From: Jaltomata sinuosa
Lineage: Eukaryota; Streptophyta; Magnoliopsida; Solanales; Solanaceae
Assembly: GCA_003996215.1 (NCBI GenBank)
Contig: QJPP01000280.1
Coordinates: 62,001-126,000 of the forward strand
DNA length: 64,000 nt
Reading direction: 5' to 3'
The translations under genes and the position numbers were made by a program. This document shows positions 22,984-34,886 of this stretch, one piece after another. Position 1 is the first letter of the stretch, and every line of letters starts with the position of its first letter. The notes under the pieces were generated by a model, which did no database searches, was not told where the DNA came from, and worked only from the letters and a program-made list of their open reading frames with translations.

Positions 22984-24853
22984 TGTAACACCCCAGATAA
23001 ACAAGAAAATAAAAAATTCTAGGTTCCACGAGTAGGGTCCATGATCCGTGGAACAATCCATAAGCCGTGGAAACCATCTGTAAAATTCAGTCTTAGCCGA
23101 TCCTGCAACCTTGCAAGTTGTCCTGAGAACTACGAGTAGGGTCCATGATCTGTGGAATATTCCAAAAGCCGTGGAAAACCATCCATGGAAAAACTGTCAG
23201 AAACCACAAAATCAATCCATGAGCCATGGATTGAGGTTCACGAATTGTGGTTTCAATCCACGAACCGTACATCAGGAAATTTAGCAACTTTTTAAAAATA
23301 TCTAAAAGGGGTATTTAAGTCTTTTCCTACTATATTAACCCATAAAATACATGGTTTTATGTCTCTAAGAGGTTTTATTTGTTCAAATGATTCATTTGCC
23401 CTCATTCCCTTGATCCAACTCAGAAAAAGAAAATAGAGCATTTGCTCAGACCTCAAGACTAGGGTTCATCCTCAAGATCAAATCATCCAAGCTTCAGTTC
23501 AAGATTTCTTCAGTCCAGGTATGTGAGATTTCAATGAGGGTCTCCTTTAACCCTCATACCAAAAGTTTTAAAATGTCAATTATAATTACTTCCATGATTC
23601 TATGATTTAGGGTTCAAACCCACTCTCTACAACTATGAGATTTTTAGTCTGTACAAGTTAATATATTGCTCTGGTTCTTGTTTTTTGTATTTCTTCATGA
23701 TTTTAGAAGTCCCAAATAAGTTGTTATATTTGAAGAACCATTATGCATGATTTGACAGATTTCAGTCTTTTCACAACAACTTGGCATGTTATGAACACAT
23801 GATCCCAGAACTCGGTAAATTTAGCATGAGTAGTTATTATTTAAGTATATCAGTACAAACAGTAATCAAACTAGTTCATGCTTTATTTTTAGAACACCAG
23901 TTTTAAATGAGCTATCAGTATAATCTGTTTGGGAATAGTACTTAGCACTGAGTTGGACCAGGGTCCTAGTTTCATCCAAAGTTCTAGAACTATGTGCCAC
24001 TATATGTTCATTTAGCCACCTAGTTGGGCATCACTTTACTGATCACATCAGCCATGTATTTATACACTGGCAAGGCATATTGGGTCCTCCTGATGGGGCG
24101 TATACATTGGAATCCATATTAGCTCATGTGATTTTTGTCTGTTAATAGGCTCTCCCATAGACTCAAACTCAGTATATTTGTACATGACCCTCAATTCAGT
24201 TAATTTAAATTGTATTATAACTTTTTTGAGTATCATGCATATCAGTATATATGTATATCATTATTGGGTCATTGTACTATAGCTCAGTTCTTTGCACTCA
24301 GTTTGCATTTACTACAGTACATCAGTATTTTCAGCATGCTCAGTTCATCTTTTAGTTTATATATCTCGCATGCACAGTACATTCAATGTATTGATCGCAT
24401 ATTTTTTCTTATGCTGCATCCTTCATGATATAGATTCAATATCTCGCCCCCAAACTCATGGCTAGTAGTCCGGCAGCACATCCACCCAGCTTGGTGAGTC
24501 CTCCTCATTCAAAGACTTGGAGTTTAGATTCATTTTAGTATTTCAGTACTTTCATTTCAATTTTAGTATTTAGAGTTAGATGGAAACTTGTCCCAGAAGC
24601 TCGTTAGTTGAAGAGGCTTTTCAGACATAGAGTCAGATATTTCAACTTGTTTCAGTTCGGTATCACTTTTTAGATTTAGTTTTATTTTAGAAATCACTCA
24701 GACTATTTTACATTTTATATTTAATTTAATTTAGCTTCCTCTAAGTTTTATCTATTCATAATGATAGTATTATGCCATGCCATGGGTTAGCTTGGGGTCA
24801 CTTGTGGCTCTAAGAACCGTGTTATGTCCAGGGTGTAGGCTCGGATCATGAAA
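22984..24853 (+). repeat. Element 2 5' LTR (about 1870 bp)
   Basis: Starts TGTAACACCCCAGATA. The expected GTGACA end is degraded (about CATGAAA) just before AACTTGGTATC. The first 300 bp hold several imperfect palindromes of the kind CCACGA...TCGTGG at 23010-23280. Confidence 0.85.
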
Positions 24854-24857
24854 AACT

Positions 24858-24869
24858 TGGTATCAAAGA
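24858..24869 (+). other. Element 2 primer binding site, mutated
   Basis: TGGTATCAAAGA matches the initiator tRNA-Met type site TGGTATCAGAGC in its first eight bases and then diverges. Confidence 0.75.
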
Positions 24870-25066
24870 ATCAAGTTTAAGGTATCCTAGGGTGTCTAAA
24901 AGCAAGTTTAGTAGAGTCTCTTTCATGAGTGTGAAACATACCACACTTATAAGGGGGATGCTGTAAAATATTTTAGGAATACTTCACTTCTTTCATGTTC
25001 ATATCATGCGATAGAGTTTAACTCTATATATATCCTTCTAATTCATGATCTACACGGTTACAAAAT

Positions 25067-26185
25067 ATGCCTCCCAGAAGAGCTAACAGTCATAAGAATG
25101 GAAACTAGCTAGCCCCACAAGCACTTGCAAATCCCTTAAATGAACAAGTCACCCAAGTAGAGTTTAGGGTATCTTTTAATATGCTTTATCAAGATATAAC
25201 CAACCATGTCAATAAGTAAGCGGTTACACCTGTGAACCTAATAGGAATGTAGCAGCTGTTAGAGTTTGAGACTTGACTCGAATGAACCCTCCAGAGTTCC
25301 ATTGATCGAGAGTGGATCAGGATCCATAGGACTTTATAGATGATATACAGAAGGTCACTCATATCATGGGTATTACACCAGTTGAGAGTGCATACTTGGA
25401 CTCCTATAAGTTGAAAGAGGTGGCTTAGCTATAGTTCAAGAAGTTAAAAGATAGCCGTCGTGAAAATGTAGCCCTAGTTGATTAGGATGAGTTCATAACA
25501 AATTTTCTAGATAGGTTCTTTCCCCGTGAGTTAAGGGAATCTATGGTTGAGGATTTCATTAACCTTAAGCAGAATAATATGTTCGCAAAGGCGTATTCGC
25601 TGAAGTTTACCCAGCTCTCCAGGTATGCGCCAGGGATGGTTGTTGAGTCGAGGGATCGAATGAGCAAGTTTGTTTCTGGTGTTTTAGAGTTAGTAGTGAA
25701 GGAGTGCAAAACTTCTATGCTTGTTGGAGATATGGATATCTTTCAACGTATGACTCATGCCTAGCAGATCGAGGAAGAAAAAGTAAAGGAGAGAGAGAGA
25801 ATCAAGGATGGATAATTTTGACTACCCTTAGTAGAGGTCGGGCTGAGCGAATGGATCTCCATTTCTGCAGAGATCTTCAGTTTTAGTACCTTTTTTAGCT
25901 AGTGCTCCATCTCCAAGACCTTGACATGATCATAAGAATAGAGCATCAAGCTCTAAGTGTCAGGGCAGTATTATAGGAAGCCATACTTTTTCAACATGTA
26001 CTAAGTATGTTAAAAACCATCCAGGTGAGTGCCTTGCTAGCAAGGAGGGTTGTTTTGGATGTGGTCAAGCTGGTCATAGGTTGAGGAATTGATCCTCTAT
26101 TGAATATAGAGATGTCTACTCCTTCAGCATCCCCTTCAGGTCACCCAACTCAACATGGTGCTTTTACTAGTGCAACCGGTGGTCA
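25067..26185 (+). pseudogene. gag: Element 2 gag, heavily decayed
   Basis: The probable start is ATGCCTCCCAGAAGAGC at 25067, matching the MPPRRA start of element 4. Many stops follow. The best-preserved part is 25543-25764 (VEDFINLKQNNM, AYSLKFTQLSRYAPGMV, IFQRMTHA), homologous to the gag of elements 3 and 4. A zinc knuckle remnant CFGCGQAGHRLRN near 26050 keeps the second Cys that elements 3 and 4 have lost. Confidence 0.75.
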
Positions 26186-26618
26186 GTGTCGAAACCACTT
26201 CTATGCTTTGTCTTTTCTTCAGGATTAAGAGAGCTCGCCAGACATAGTCACTGGTATGTTATGAATCTTTCATATAGATATGTATACGTTGTTAGATCTA
26301 GAGGACACACTTTTCTTTATGACCCCTTATGTTATAGTAAATTTTGGTATCAGTCCCAAAATCCTCTCAGAAATCTTCTCAACCTCTACTCCTGTTGGTG
26401 AGTTAATCATAGCCAAGTGGGTATATAGAAATTTCCCAGTCTCAGTTTTCCAAAAAATCACCACAATTGATCTAGTAGAGTTAGACATGCCTGATTTTGA
26501 TATCATTCTTGGCATAGATTGGTTACACTCTTGTCATGCCTTAGTTGACTGCAAAACTGAAGTCGTTAAGTTTCAGTTTCCTAATGAACCAGTCCTAGAA
26601 TGAAAGGGTAGTACCTCA
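26186..26618 (+). pseudogene. Element 2 aspartic protease, decayed
   Basis: 26280-26603 encodes STPVGELIIAKWVYRNFPV and the second protease motif IILGIDWLHSCHALVDC. The first catalytic Asp-containing motif is replaced by LLDLEDTLFF, so the D-P-G signature is lost. A TGA at 26601-26603 ends the block, after which the frame continues. Confidence 0.75.
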
Positions 26619-27894
26619 GTGCCTATAGGTCAATTTGTATCTTACCTTAAGTCCAAAAAGATGATCTATAACAGTTTTATTTATCATTTAGTTCAGGTTA
26701 AGGATTCTAAGACTGAGACCCCAATCCTTCAGTTAGTTCCAGTTGTTAATGACTATGTAGAAGTGGTTCTTGAGGATCTGCCTGGAGTTCCTCCCGAGCA
26801 GGAGATTGACTTTGGGATAACCCTTTCTCTAGTTACCCAGCCTATCTCAAATCCTTCTTACAGAATGGCTCCATCTGAGATAAAGGAATTGAAAGATCAG
26901 TTGAAAGACCTCTTAGACAAAGGTTTCATCATACCCAATATCTCTCTATGGGTTATCCAGTTCTCTTCCTGCATAAGAAATATAGTTTGCCCAAAATATG
27001 CATCGATTACTATCAGTAAAACAAAGTCACAATCAAGAACAAGTATCCTATTTCTAGGATTGTTGACTTGTTCGACGACCAGCTTCAGGGTGCTAGTTGT
27101 TTCTCAAAGATAGACCTCAGATCTGGCTATCATCAGCTCAAAGTCAGAGAGCATGAATTCCAAAAACATCCTTCAAAACTCAGTATGGTCACTATGAATT
27201 TGTTGTTATGTCATTTGGACTAACCAAATGCTCCTGCAATTTTTAGGGACTGGATGACCAGGGTGTTCAAATAGTATTTAGACATGTTTGTCATTGTCTT
27301 TATAAATGACATCCTTGTTATTTCTCAGAATGAGGGTGAGCATGCAGACTATTTGAGGATTGATTTGCAGACCTTAAAGGATTGCCAGTTATTTGCTAAG
27401 TTCAGAAAGTTTGAATTTTGGTTAAAATCAGTGGCATTCCTTGGTCATGTCATTTCCAGTTAGGGCATTTAGGTTGATCCTCAAAAGACCAAAGCAGTTA
27501 GGAACTGGCCAAGACCCATCTCTCCTTCGGGCATTAGGAGTTTCTTAGGCTTAGCCTATTACTACATGCGAGTCATTGAAGGTTTTTCATCCCTTGCTTC
27601 TCCTATGTACATAATGACTCAGAAAAAAGTCAAGTTTCAGTGGTCCGATGCTTGAGAGAAGAGTTTTCAGTAGTTGAAGACTCAACTCACTTCTACCCCA
27701 ATTTTGACACTACTAGAGGGTTCAAATAGGTTTGTGGTATATTGTGATACCTCTAGAGTTGGCCTTAGGTGTGTGTTGATGCAACATGGTAAGGTCATAG
27801 CTTATGATTCTAGATAGCTCAAAGTTCATGAGAAGAAGTACCCAACTCATGATCTTGAGTTGGAAGCAATAGTTTTTTCCTTGAAGATTTGGAG
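26619..27894 (+). pseudogene. Element 2 reverse transcriptase and start of RNase H, decayed
   Basis: It keeps LPGVPPEQEIDF, PSYRMAPSEIKELKDQLK and LDKGFI, then shifts frame near 26950. Later segments KIDLRSGYHQL, SVAFLGHV and KKVKFQWSDA are readable across several frames. The catalytic box reads FINDIL rather than FIDDIL, so one catalytic Asp is Asn. RNase H ends at LKIW, where element 3 begins. Confidence 0.82.
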
Positions 27895-29927
27895 TGTAAC
27901 ACCCCGAAAATGTATCCAGCTTTTAAACTAAGACTTGCAGAAAAGTTTGGACTTCCAGGGACCACGGGTTAAGTCCATGAGTCATGGAAGGTTCCACGGT
28001 CGTGGAAGTACTCGTAATTCCAGTCCTGCAGACCCTCCTTAGTTCTGACAACCACGAGTCACTCCCACGACTCGTAGAAGTTTCTACGGGTCGTGCTGTT
28101 GACCAGTGGAACCTGATCAGAGGCCGCCCTAAATTCCCTGACTTCCACGACTAGGTTCTATGACTTATAGAAGCTTCCATGAGTTATCTTGTTGAACCGT
28201 AGAAGACCTCCTGCAGGTTGAAATTTCTGGCAGTTTCCATGATTAGGGATCCACGAGTCATGGGAAGGTCTACGAATCGTAGACTCCACTCGTGATCCCT
28301 AAAGCTGACCAAAATTTCTAGCTTTTCCTAATTAAGGGGTATTTTAGTCATTACCCACCCTTTTAACTATTAAATGAGGTCATTTTGACTATTCCAAGTA
28401 GGGTTTTCACCCTTATTACCCTAAGTTCCTCCTAAGTCTTTTCCAAGCTCCAAGCTCCAAGTAAAGCCTCCTAAGTCTTTTCCAATGAAGTGGGTTATCT
28501 TCTTCTAAGGTATGTGGGTCTTCAACAATGGGTTCCTTCACCCTTGTGCCCCAAAATCCCTAATCCTTATGTTGAATTATGAACTTATGAAATTTGGGTG
28601 TTTTGATCCAAAATTGGGGAAAATTTATAAAATCAGTTTCTATGTTTAAATTCATGGTTCCTTATTGGTTACTCATGATTACATTATGATTCCTACACTT
28701 GTTTTAAAAGCCCAAGTATGAAAGTTGATTTCTAGCATGAACCCATGAAATTGCATGTTTTCAAGGGAAAGTTGGCATGATTAGATATCATGGCCTATAT
28801 ATATTTATGAAATTGCATGCCTAATTCTTCAAGTATGATCTTAGAAAGAAAAGCATGTTTTGAATTATGACTATGCTAAGATTTTGAACTATGATATGAA
28901 AGTTGCATGATGCCCGATGTGTTTTCATGCATAATGAATAAGATTTGGCATGAGAGTATGCCCTTATGAAATTATGAGCTATATGTGCATATTTTGGGAG
29001 TAGTACTTAGCACCGAGTGGACGGGGTGAGAGTACCCTTAGTTCTGGAAACTATGTTGCCAGCGTAGGTTATGATATGATATGATATGTGCCTTAAAGGC
29101 TTATGAGAGTGGATCCACGTCTTTATGTATGGTATCCTTGCCTTAGCGGGGCAGAGGACAACTTTGCCAACTAGGGTTATATAGTAGGGTATGGTGACTT
29201 GTTCCTCGGCAAGGATCAAAGTCAGCTTTGCTAACTAGGGTTATATAGTTAGATTTCATGTAGCTCAAATGGTCTCATGTTGGTTATAAGAAACTCCCGT
29301 ATGTATGTTTTTAAGTTTTCCAAGCTTTACGGACTCTCTTATGAACTATCATTTTGAAGTTTGTTTTGTATCATGATTCAGCTTTCCATTATGATATCTT
29401 CTCATGATACTCTATTATGTATGGATTATGTTTAAATATGTTATAAATCATGTTTTATCACACTTATGCATTTCTCACATACTTAGTACATTCTATAGTA
29501 ATAACGCATATTTTGCTGCATTCTTTGATGATGCAGATTCAGGTGCCCCTTCACAGATATGTGGCTAGAGTTCTCGGCCACTCTCAGTCAGCCTTGGTGA
29601 GTCCTCATAGTTCGAGGACTAGACTTTACTCTAGCTTTATATTCCCTTTCCTTTCAGATTGTCAAGTTAGTTGGGGTATTGTCCCATCAACTCTTTATGC
29701 TAGTCTTAGAGGCTTTTCAGACATAGATGTTATGGGACGATCTTTGAGTTGTATTTCTTTTTTGACTTATATATCTATGATTATGTTTCATATTTTGGGT
29801 TTCCTTATGATGCTTCAGCTATGTTTTCCTTATGCTTGCTTGAGGATGCTATGACCAAGGGTTAGCTTGGGATCCTTGTGGTCCCGAGTCCTGCGTTACA
29901 TCTAGGGAGTAACCTCGGGGCATGACA
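27895..29927 (+). repeat. Element 3 5' LTR (2033 bp)
   Basis: Starts TGTAACACCCCGAAAATG and ends GGGGCATGACA. The first 420 bp carry a cluster of imperfect palindromes around CCACGAGTCGTGG (27960-28310). The LTR of element 4 matches it apart from missing its first 68 bp and some internal indels. Confidence 0.92.
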
Positions 29928-29931
29928 AACT

Positions 29932-29943
29932 TGGTATCAGATC
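29932..29943 (+). other. Element 3 primer binding site, variant
   Basis: TGGTATCAGATC differs from the initiator tRNA-Met type TGGTATCAGAGC at one position. The same variant is present in element 4 at 60584. Confidence 0.85.
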
Positions 29944-30119
29944 CTCAGGTTTAAGAGTCCTAGGATGTCTGAAAGCGACATCGAGTATAGTCTTTTTCAT
30001 GTATATGAAGCGTGCCACACATATGAAAGGGAAACTATGAGATGTCTTAGAAAACTTCACTTCTTTCATGTTCATGTCGTGCGATAGATCTTAACTCTTA
30101 TGTTCCTCTAATCCTTATC

Positions 30120-31305
30120 TTGTACATTTTAGACTCTCAACGTGCTATCCCTCCACGAGCCGCTCAGAATGCTGTTCCTCCCATTCAAGTTCTTGATATC
30201 ACGAATGATGAGTTTAGAAATGCCATCCATTTGCTATCCGAGACTTTGGCCACTCAGGCCAATCAGCGGGCTCCTGCCCCAGTCCACCCTCAAGGTGGGA
30301 TAGCGGCCCGAGTTCGTGACTTTGTCCGAATGAACCCACCTGAATTTTGGGGTTCAAAAGTGAGTGAGGACCCGCTCAACTTCATTGATGAAGTGAAGAA
30401 GATCTTTGAAGTTATGCAAGTGGTTGGGGTTGATTGTGTTGAGCTTGCATCCTATCAACTCAAGGATGTGGCTCATATTTGGTTCACGCAATGGAAGGAG
30501 GCTAGTGTAAGGGACGTGGTCCCCATGACTTGGGAGTGTTTTGAGAGGGCCTTCCTTGATAGGTTCTTTCCCCGAGAGTTGAGGCAAGTGGAAGTGGAGG
30601 AATTTGTGAACTTGAGACAAGGTTCGATGTCGGTGCAAGAGTATAGTCTGAAGTTCACCTAGTTGTCTAGATATGCTCCCTCCATGGTAGCAGACCCGCA
30701 TGATCAAATAAACAAGTTTATATATGGGGTTTATGATATTGTAAAGAAAGAGCGTAGGTCTGCTTTGTTGTTGAGTGATATGAACATTTCTCGACTCACG
30801 ACTCATGCCCACCGGATTGAGGGTGACAAGCTTAGAGAGATGGCAAGGGAGAACAAGAGGGTTAGATCTGAGGGAGAAGGTTTTGGTCATCACAGGTCTG
30901 GAGGTGGACACCGCTCTTCTTTCCAGAAGAAGTCATCAGGATCCGTTCATTCTTCTGCTAGTGCTCCTACCCAGGCTTAGAGGCCTCGTCAGGATCTGGT
31001 TCCTATTCCTAGTCTCAGGGTAGTATTGCTAAGTGACCTTCCTACCCAACCTATGTTAAGTGTGGAAAGAATTATGTTGGTGAGTGTTTGGCCAGTTTGG
31101 GTGGTTGCTTCGGATATGGTCATATTGGACATCGCATCAGGGATTGCCCTTCAGCTAGGAAGGGGGAGGGAGGTAGGACCCATCCCACCCCAGTAGTTTC
31201 AGAAGGTAGACCAGCCTTGCAGGGTGCAGCTTCTAGTTCTGGTGGTCAGCGCCAGAACCGCCTTTATACTATGTCCTCCCATCAGGATCAGGAGAGTTCC
31301 CAGAT
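30120..31305 (+). pseudogene. gag: Element 3 gag, start lost, zinc knuckle damaged
   Basis: The element 4 start (MPPRRA) is missing here; the open frame begins without an ATG. The core is well preserved (PPEFWGSKVSEDPLNFIDEV, AHIWFTQWKE, FERAFLDRFFPRELRQ). TAG codons stand at 30660-30662 and 30978-30980, both shared with element 4. The knuckle near 31100 reads CFGYGHIGHRIRDC, with Tyr for the second Cys. The long minus-strand frame at 30354-30911 is antisense to this conserved region and is not a gene. Confidence 0.87.
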
Positions 31306-31717
31306 ATGGTTACTGGTATGTTGAAAGTCTTCTCTCTTGATGTGTTTGCTTTGTTCGACCCCGGTGCTTCCTTATCTTTTATAACCCTTTATGTTGCTTG
31401 CAAGTTTGAGATTCATCCTGAATTGCTTTTAGAACCTTTTCATGTTTCTACTCCTGTTGGTGAGTCAGTCCTAGCCAAAAGAATCTACCGAGATTTCCCG
31501 ATATCTATCCTTCATAGAGTCACTTCATCTAGTGGAGTTAGAGATGACTGATTTTGATATTATCCTTGGTATGGACTGGTTGTATGCATGTTATGCTTCT
31601 ATTGATTATCGTACATAGGTTGTCAGTTTCAGGTTTCCTAATGAACCAGTTTTAGAATGACAAGGTATTCCCCCTTCCTCGAAAGGTCACTTCATATCCT
31701 ATCTTAAGGCTAGGAAG
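31306..31717 (+). pseudogene. Element 3 aspartic protease, frameshifted
   Basis: The catalytic FDPGASLSFITLY motif is intact near 31356, followed by FHVSTPVGESVLAKRIYRDF. A frame change near 31530 breaks it. The second motif (IILGMDWLYACYAS) is read in another frame, and stops near 31616 and 31658 follow. Confidence 0.85.
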
Positions 31718-33430
31718 ATGATTTCTAAAGGCTATGTATATCATATAGTTCGAGTTATGGACATGGAGTTCGAGACCCCCTCGATTCAGTCTATCCCTAT
31801 TGTGAATGAATTCCCAGAAGTGTTTCCCGAGGATTTGCCCAGAGTCCCTCCCGAGCGGGAGATAGACTTTGTGATAGATCTTCTTTTGAACCAAAATTCT
31901 ATCTCTATTCCTCCTTATAAAATGGCTCCCGCAGAACTTAAATAGTTGAAGGATCAGTTGAAAGACTTGCTTGATAAAGGTTTCATCAGGCCTAATATTT
32001 CTCCTTGGGGTGCCCCAGTTTTGTTTGTTCGCAAGAAGGATGGTTCTCTTAGGATGTGCATTGATTACTGCCAATTGAACAAAGTCAGAATCAAGAATAA
32101 GTATCCCATTCCTTGGATTGATGACTTGTTCGATCAGCTTCAGGGTGATAGTTTCATCTCCAAGATCGACCTTAGATACGGTTATCATCGGCTTCGTGTT
32201 AGGGAGTGTGATATTCCAAAGACAGCTTTCAGGACTCGGTATGGTTATTATGAATTTGTTGTGAGGTCTTTTGGTCTAATAAATGTTTCTGCAGCTTTTA
32301 TGGATTTGATGAACCGTGTATTCAAACAGTATTTGGATATGTTTGTGATTGTCTTCATTGATGATATCCTCATCTACTCTCGGAGTGAGGAGGAGCATGC
32401 GGATCACTTGAGGGTTATGTTGCAAACTCTCAAGGATAGACAGTTGTTTGCTAAGTTTAGCAAGTGTGAGTTTTGGATGCAGTCTGTTGCCTTTTTGGGT
32501 CATATTGTGACTAAAGCTGGTATTCGAGTTGATTCTCAAAAGATAGAGGCAGTAAAGAACTGGCCTAGAACTACTTCTCCATATGATATTAGGAGCTTTT
32601 TGGGTTTGGCTGGTTACTACAGGAGGTTTGTGGAAGGATTTTCTTCCATTGCTGCCCCTTTGACCCGATTGACCCAGAAGAAGGTAAAATTTCAGTGGTC
32701 CGACTTGTGTGAGAAGAACTTTCAGGAATTGAAGACTCGATCGACTACAGCTCTAGTGTTAGCTCTACCCGAGGGCTTCAATGATTTTGTTGTGTATTAT
32801 GATGCTTCTAGGATTGGTTTGGGTTGTGTTATGATGCAGCGAGGTAAGGTGATTGCTTATGCTTCTAGACAGATTAAGACTCATGAGAAGAACTACCCTA
32901 CTCATGATCTTGAGTTGGCAGCCGTCGTCTTTGCTTTGAAGATTTGGAGACATTATTTGTATGGAGTGCATGTTGATGTGTTCACGGATCACACAAGTCT
33001 TCAATATGTGTTCTCTCAAAAGGAATTGAATTTGCGACAAAGGATATGGCTTGAGCTTCTTAAGGATTATGATATGAGCATGCTTTACCATCCGGGTAAG
33101 TCCAATGTTGTGGCGGATGCTTTAAGTATGTTGTCCATGGGAAGTGTAGCTTCTATTGAAGATGAAAAGAAGGAATTGGTTAGAGAAGTTCATAGACTTG
33201 CTCGGTTGGGAGTTCGCCTCATGGACTCGACCGAAGGCGGGGTGATTGTGACTAATGGTGCTGAATCATCCTTAGTGGCTGAGGTGAAGGCAAAGCAAGA
33301 CCAAGATCCCATTTTACTTCAGCTTAAGGGTGCAGTTTGTCAGCAAAGGGTTGAGGTTTTCTCCCAAGGGGGAGATGGTGTGCTTTGTTACCAGGGTCGC
33401 TTGTGTGTGCCAGATGTTGATGGGTTGTGA
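31718..33430 (+). pseudogene. Element 3 reverse transcriptase and RNase H, nearly open
   Basis: A TAG at 31943-31945 separates the first 75 codons from a 494-codon open stretch. RT motifs: SPWGAPVLFVRKKDGSLRMC, KIDLRYGYHRL, RSFGLINVSAAFMDL (the usual MSFGL Met is Arg) and FIDDILIY with both Asp at 32354-32377. Then FLGLAGYYRRF and RNase H: YYDASRIGLGC, HDLELAAVVFALKIW and TDHTSLQY are present. It ends at a TGA at 33428. Related copies read straight through into integrase. Confidence 0.92.
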
Positions 33431-34711
33431 CAATAGATTTTGGCTAAGGCTCATAGTTCTAGATATTCCATCCATCTGGGTGCTACCAAGATGTACCGTG
33501 AACTACGGGAAGTCTTTTGGTGGAATGGTTTGAAGAGGGAGATAGCCGGGTTTGTGGATAAGTGTCCCAACTATCAACAAGTTAAGGTGGAGCATCAAAG
33601 GCCGGGTGGGATGATTCTAGATATTGACCTTCCCACTTGGAAATGAGAATCAATCAATATGGACTTTATTATGGGGTTACATCGTACTCGAAGGCAACAT
33701 GATTCCATTTGGGAGATTGTCGACCGGATGACTAAGTCATCCTACTTTTTGGCTATTAAGACTACGGATGATGATTATGCCAGACTCTACATCCGGGAGA
33801 TAGTCCGATTGCATGGTGTTCCTTTGTCTATCATTTCAGATAGAGGCCCTCAGTTTACATCTCAGTTTTGGAAGTCGTTTCAGAGAGGTCTTGGCACTAA
33901 GGTGAAGCTTAGCACAACATTTCATCCTCAGACGGATGGCCAGGCCGAGTGTACCATTCATACTTTGGAGGATATATTGAGGGATTTTGTTATTGACTTC
34001 AAAGGAAATTGGGATGAACACTTACGTCTTATCGAATTTGCCTACAACAACAACTTTCACTCTAGCATCCAGATGGCTTCCTATGAGGCTCTTTATGGTC
34101 GGAGGTGTAGGTCTCCTATTGGTTTGTTTGAGGTAAGTGAGGCAGCCTTGATTGGTCCAGATTCAGTTCATGAGACTATGGAGAAGGTTCAGCTTATTAG
34201 GGAAAGGTTGAAAACCGCTCAAAGTCGACAGAAATCTTATGCGGATGTGAGGATAAGGGAATTGGAATTTGAAGTTGATGATTGGGTTTTCCTTAAGGTG
34301 TCACCCATGAAGGGTGTGATGACGTTTTGCAAGAAAGGAAAACTTAGTCCCCGTTTTGTAGGTCCTTATCAGATTTTGAGGAGAGTTGGTAGCGTTGCGT
34401 ATGAGTTGGAGTTGCCAACGGAGTTGGAAGCGGTTCATCTAGTTTTCCATGTGTCCTTGTTGAAGAAGTGTGTTAGTGATACTACCTTGATTGTTCCTTT
34501 GGAAGATGTGGGTGTGAAGGATAGTCTCACTTATGAGGAGGTTCCCGTGGAAATCCTTGATCGTCAGGTTTGGAGGTTGAGGAACAAAAAAGTTGCTTCG
34601 GTGAAAGTCCTTTGGAGGAATCAGCTTGTAGAAGGTGCCACTTGGGAAGCGGAGGAGGCCATGAAGGCCAAATATCCTCATCTCTTTCCTTCCGACTCAG
34701 TTCCAGCTTGA
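33431..34711 (+). pseudogene. Element 3 integrase with chromodomain, broken near its start
   Basis: The HHCC region (AHSSRYSIHLGATKMY ... CPNYQQVK) has Tyr for one zinc-ligand Cys. Stops fall near 33434 and at 33644-33646, then 33659-34711 is open for 350 codons. It holds MDFIMGL, IISDRGPQFTSQFW, DGQAECT (catalytic Glu present), a GPY/F segment (GKLSPRFVGPYQILRRVG) and the chromodomain (SVKVLWRNQLVEGATWEAEE) near 34590-34660. The natural stop is at 34709. Confidence 0.92.
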
Positions 34712-34886
34712 GATAATAGTTTCCTCCATAGTATGTCCCTCCGATTCTATTCCACCGATCTCTCTTTCATGATCCTAGCATGCATCCATGTTTTATAAAG
34801 TTAGTTTATCATGTTTTCAAGTTGAGAAGTTCAGTTTTCATGATGTTCCCTTGATTTATATGTTTTGATGTTTGGTTGGGCTGTTT
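34712..34886 (+). other. Element 3 3' untranslated region, cut by the viral junction
   Basis: AT-rich text after the integrase stop, ending without a polypurine tract or LTR. At about 34887 the sequence becomes caulimovirid movement protein coding. Confidence 0.75.

Larger units (their letters stand above)
22984..27894 (+). mobile_element. Element 2: degraded chromovirus, 5' portion, interrupted by element 3
   Basis: 5' LTR 22984-24853, primer site 24858-24869, decayed gag, protease and reverse transcriptase into RNase H, then an abrupt join to a new LTR at 27895. Its downstream part would be right of the nested elements and is not in the window. The LTR layout is close to that of elements 3 and 4, so all three belong to related families. 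Many stops and indels show it is older than element 3. Confidence 0.85.
27895..34886 (+). mobile_element. Element 3: chromovirus inserted in element 2, coding-defective, 3' end missing
   Basis: 5' LTR 27895-29927, primer site 29932-29943, gag 30120-31160, pol with integrase and chromodomain to 34711, 3' untranslated region to about 34886. There viral sequence begins abruptly and no 3' LTR follows. The next LTR of this family is at 58618, beyond the viral cluster, but it is followed by a second gag rather than by element 2 sequence. This suggests a tandem pair sharing an LTR, later split by the viral block. Confidence 0.88.

Noticed and set aside
30354..30911. 185-codon minus-strand frame, repeated at 61013-61570
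   Set aside because: It is antisense to the conserved gag core of elements 3 and 4. Its conservation follows from the gag sequence on the other strand.
31652..32188. 178-codon minus-strand frame, repeated at 62332-62868
   Set aside because: It lies antisense to the conserved protease/RT join in both elements and has no recognisable motif.
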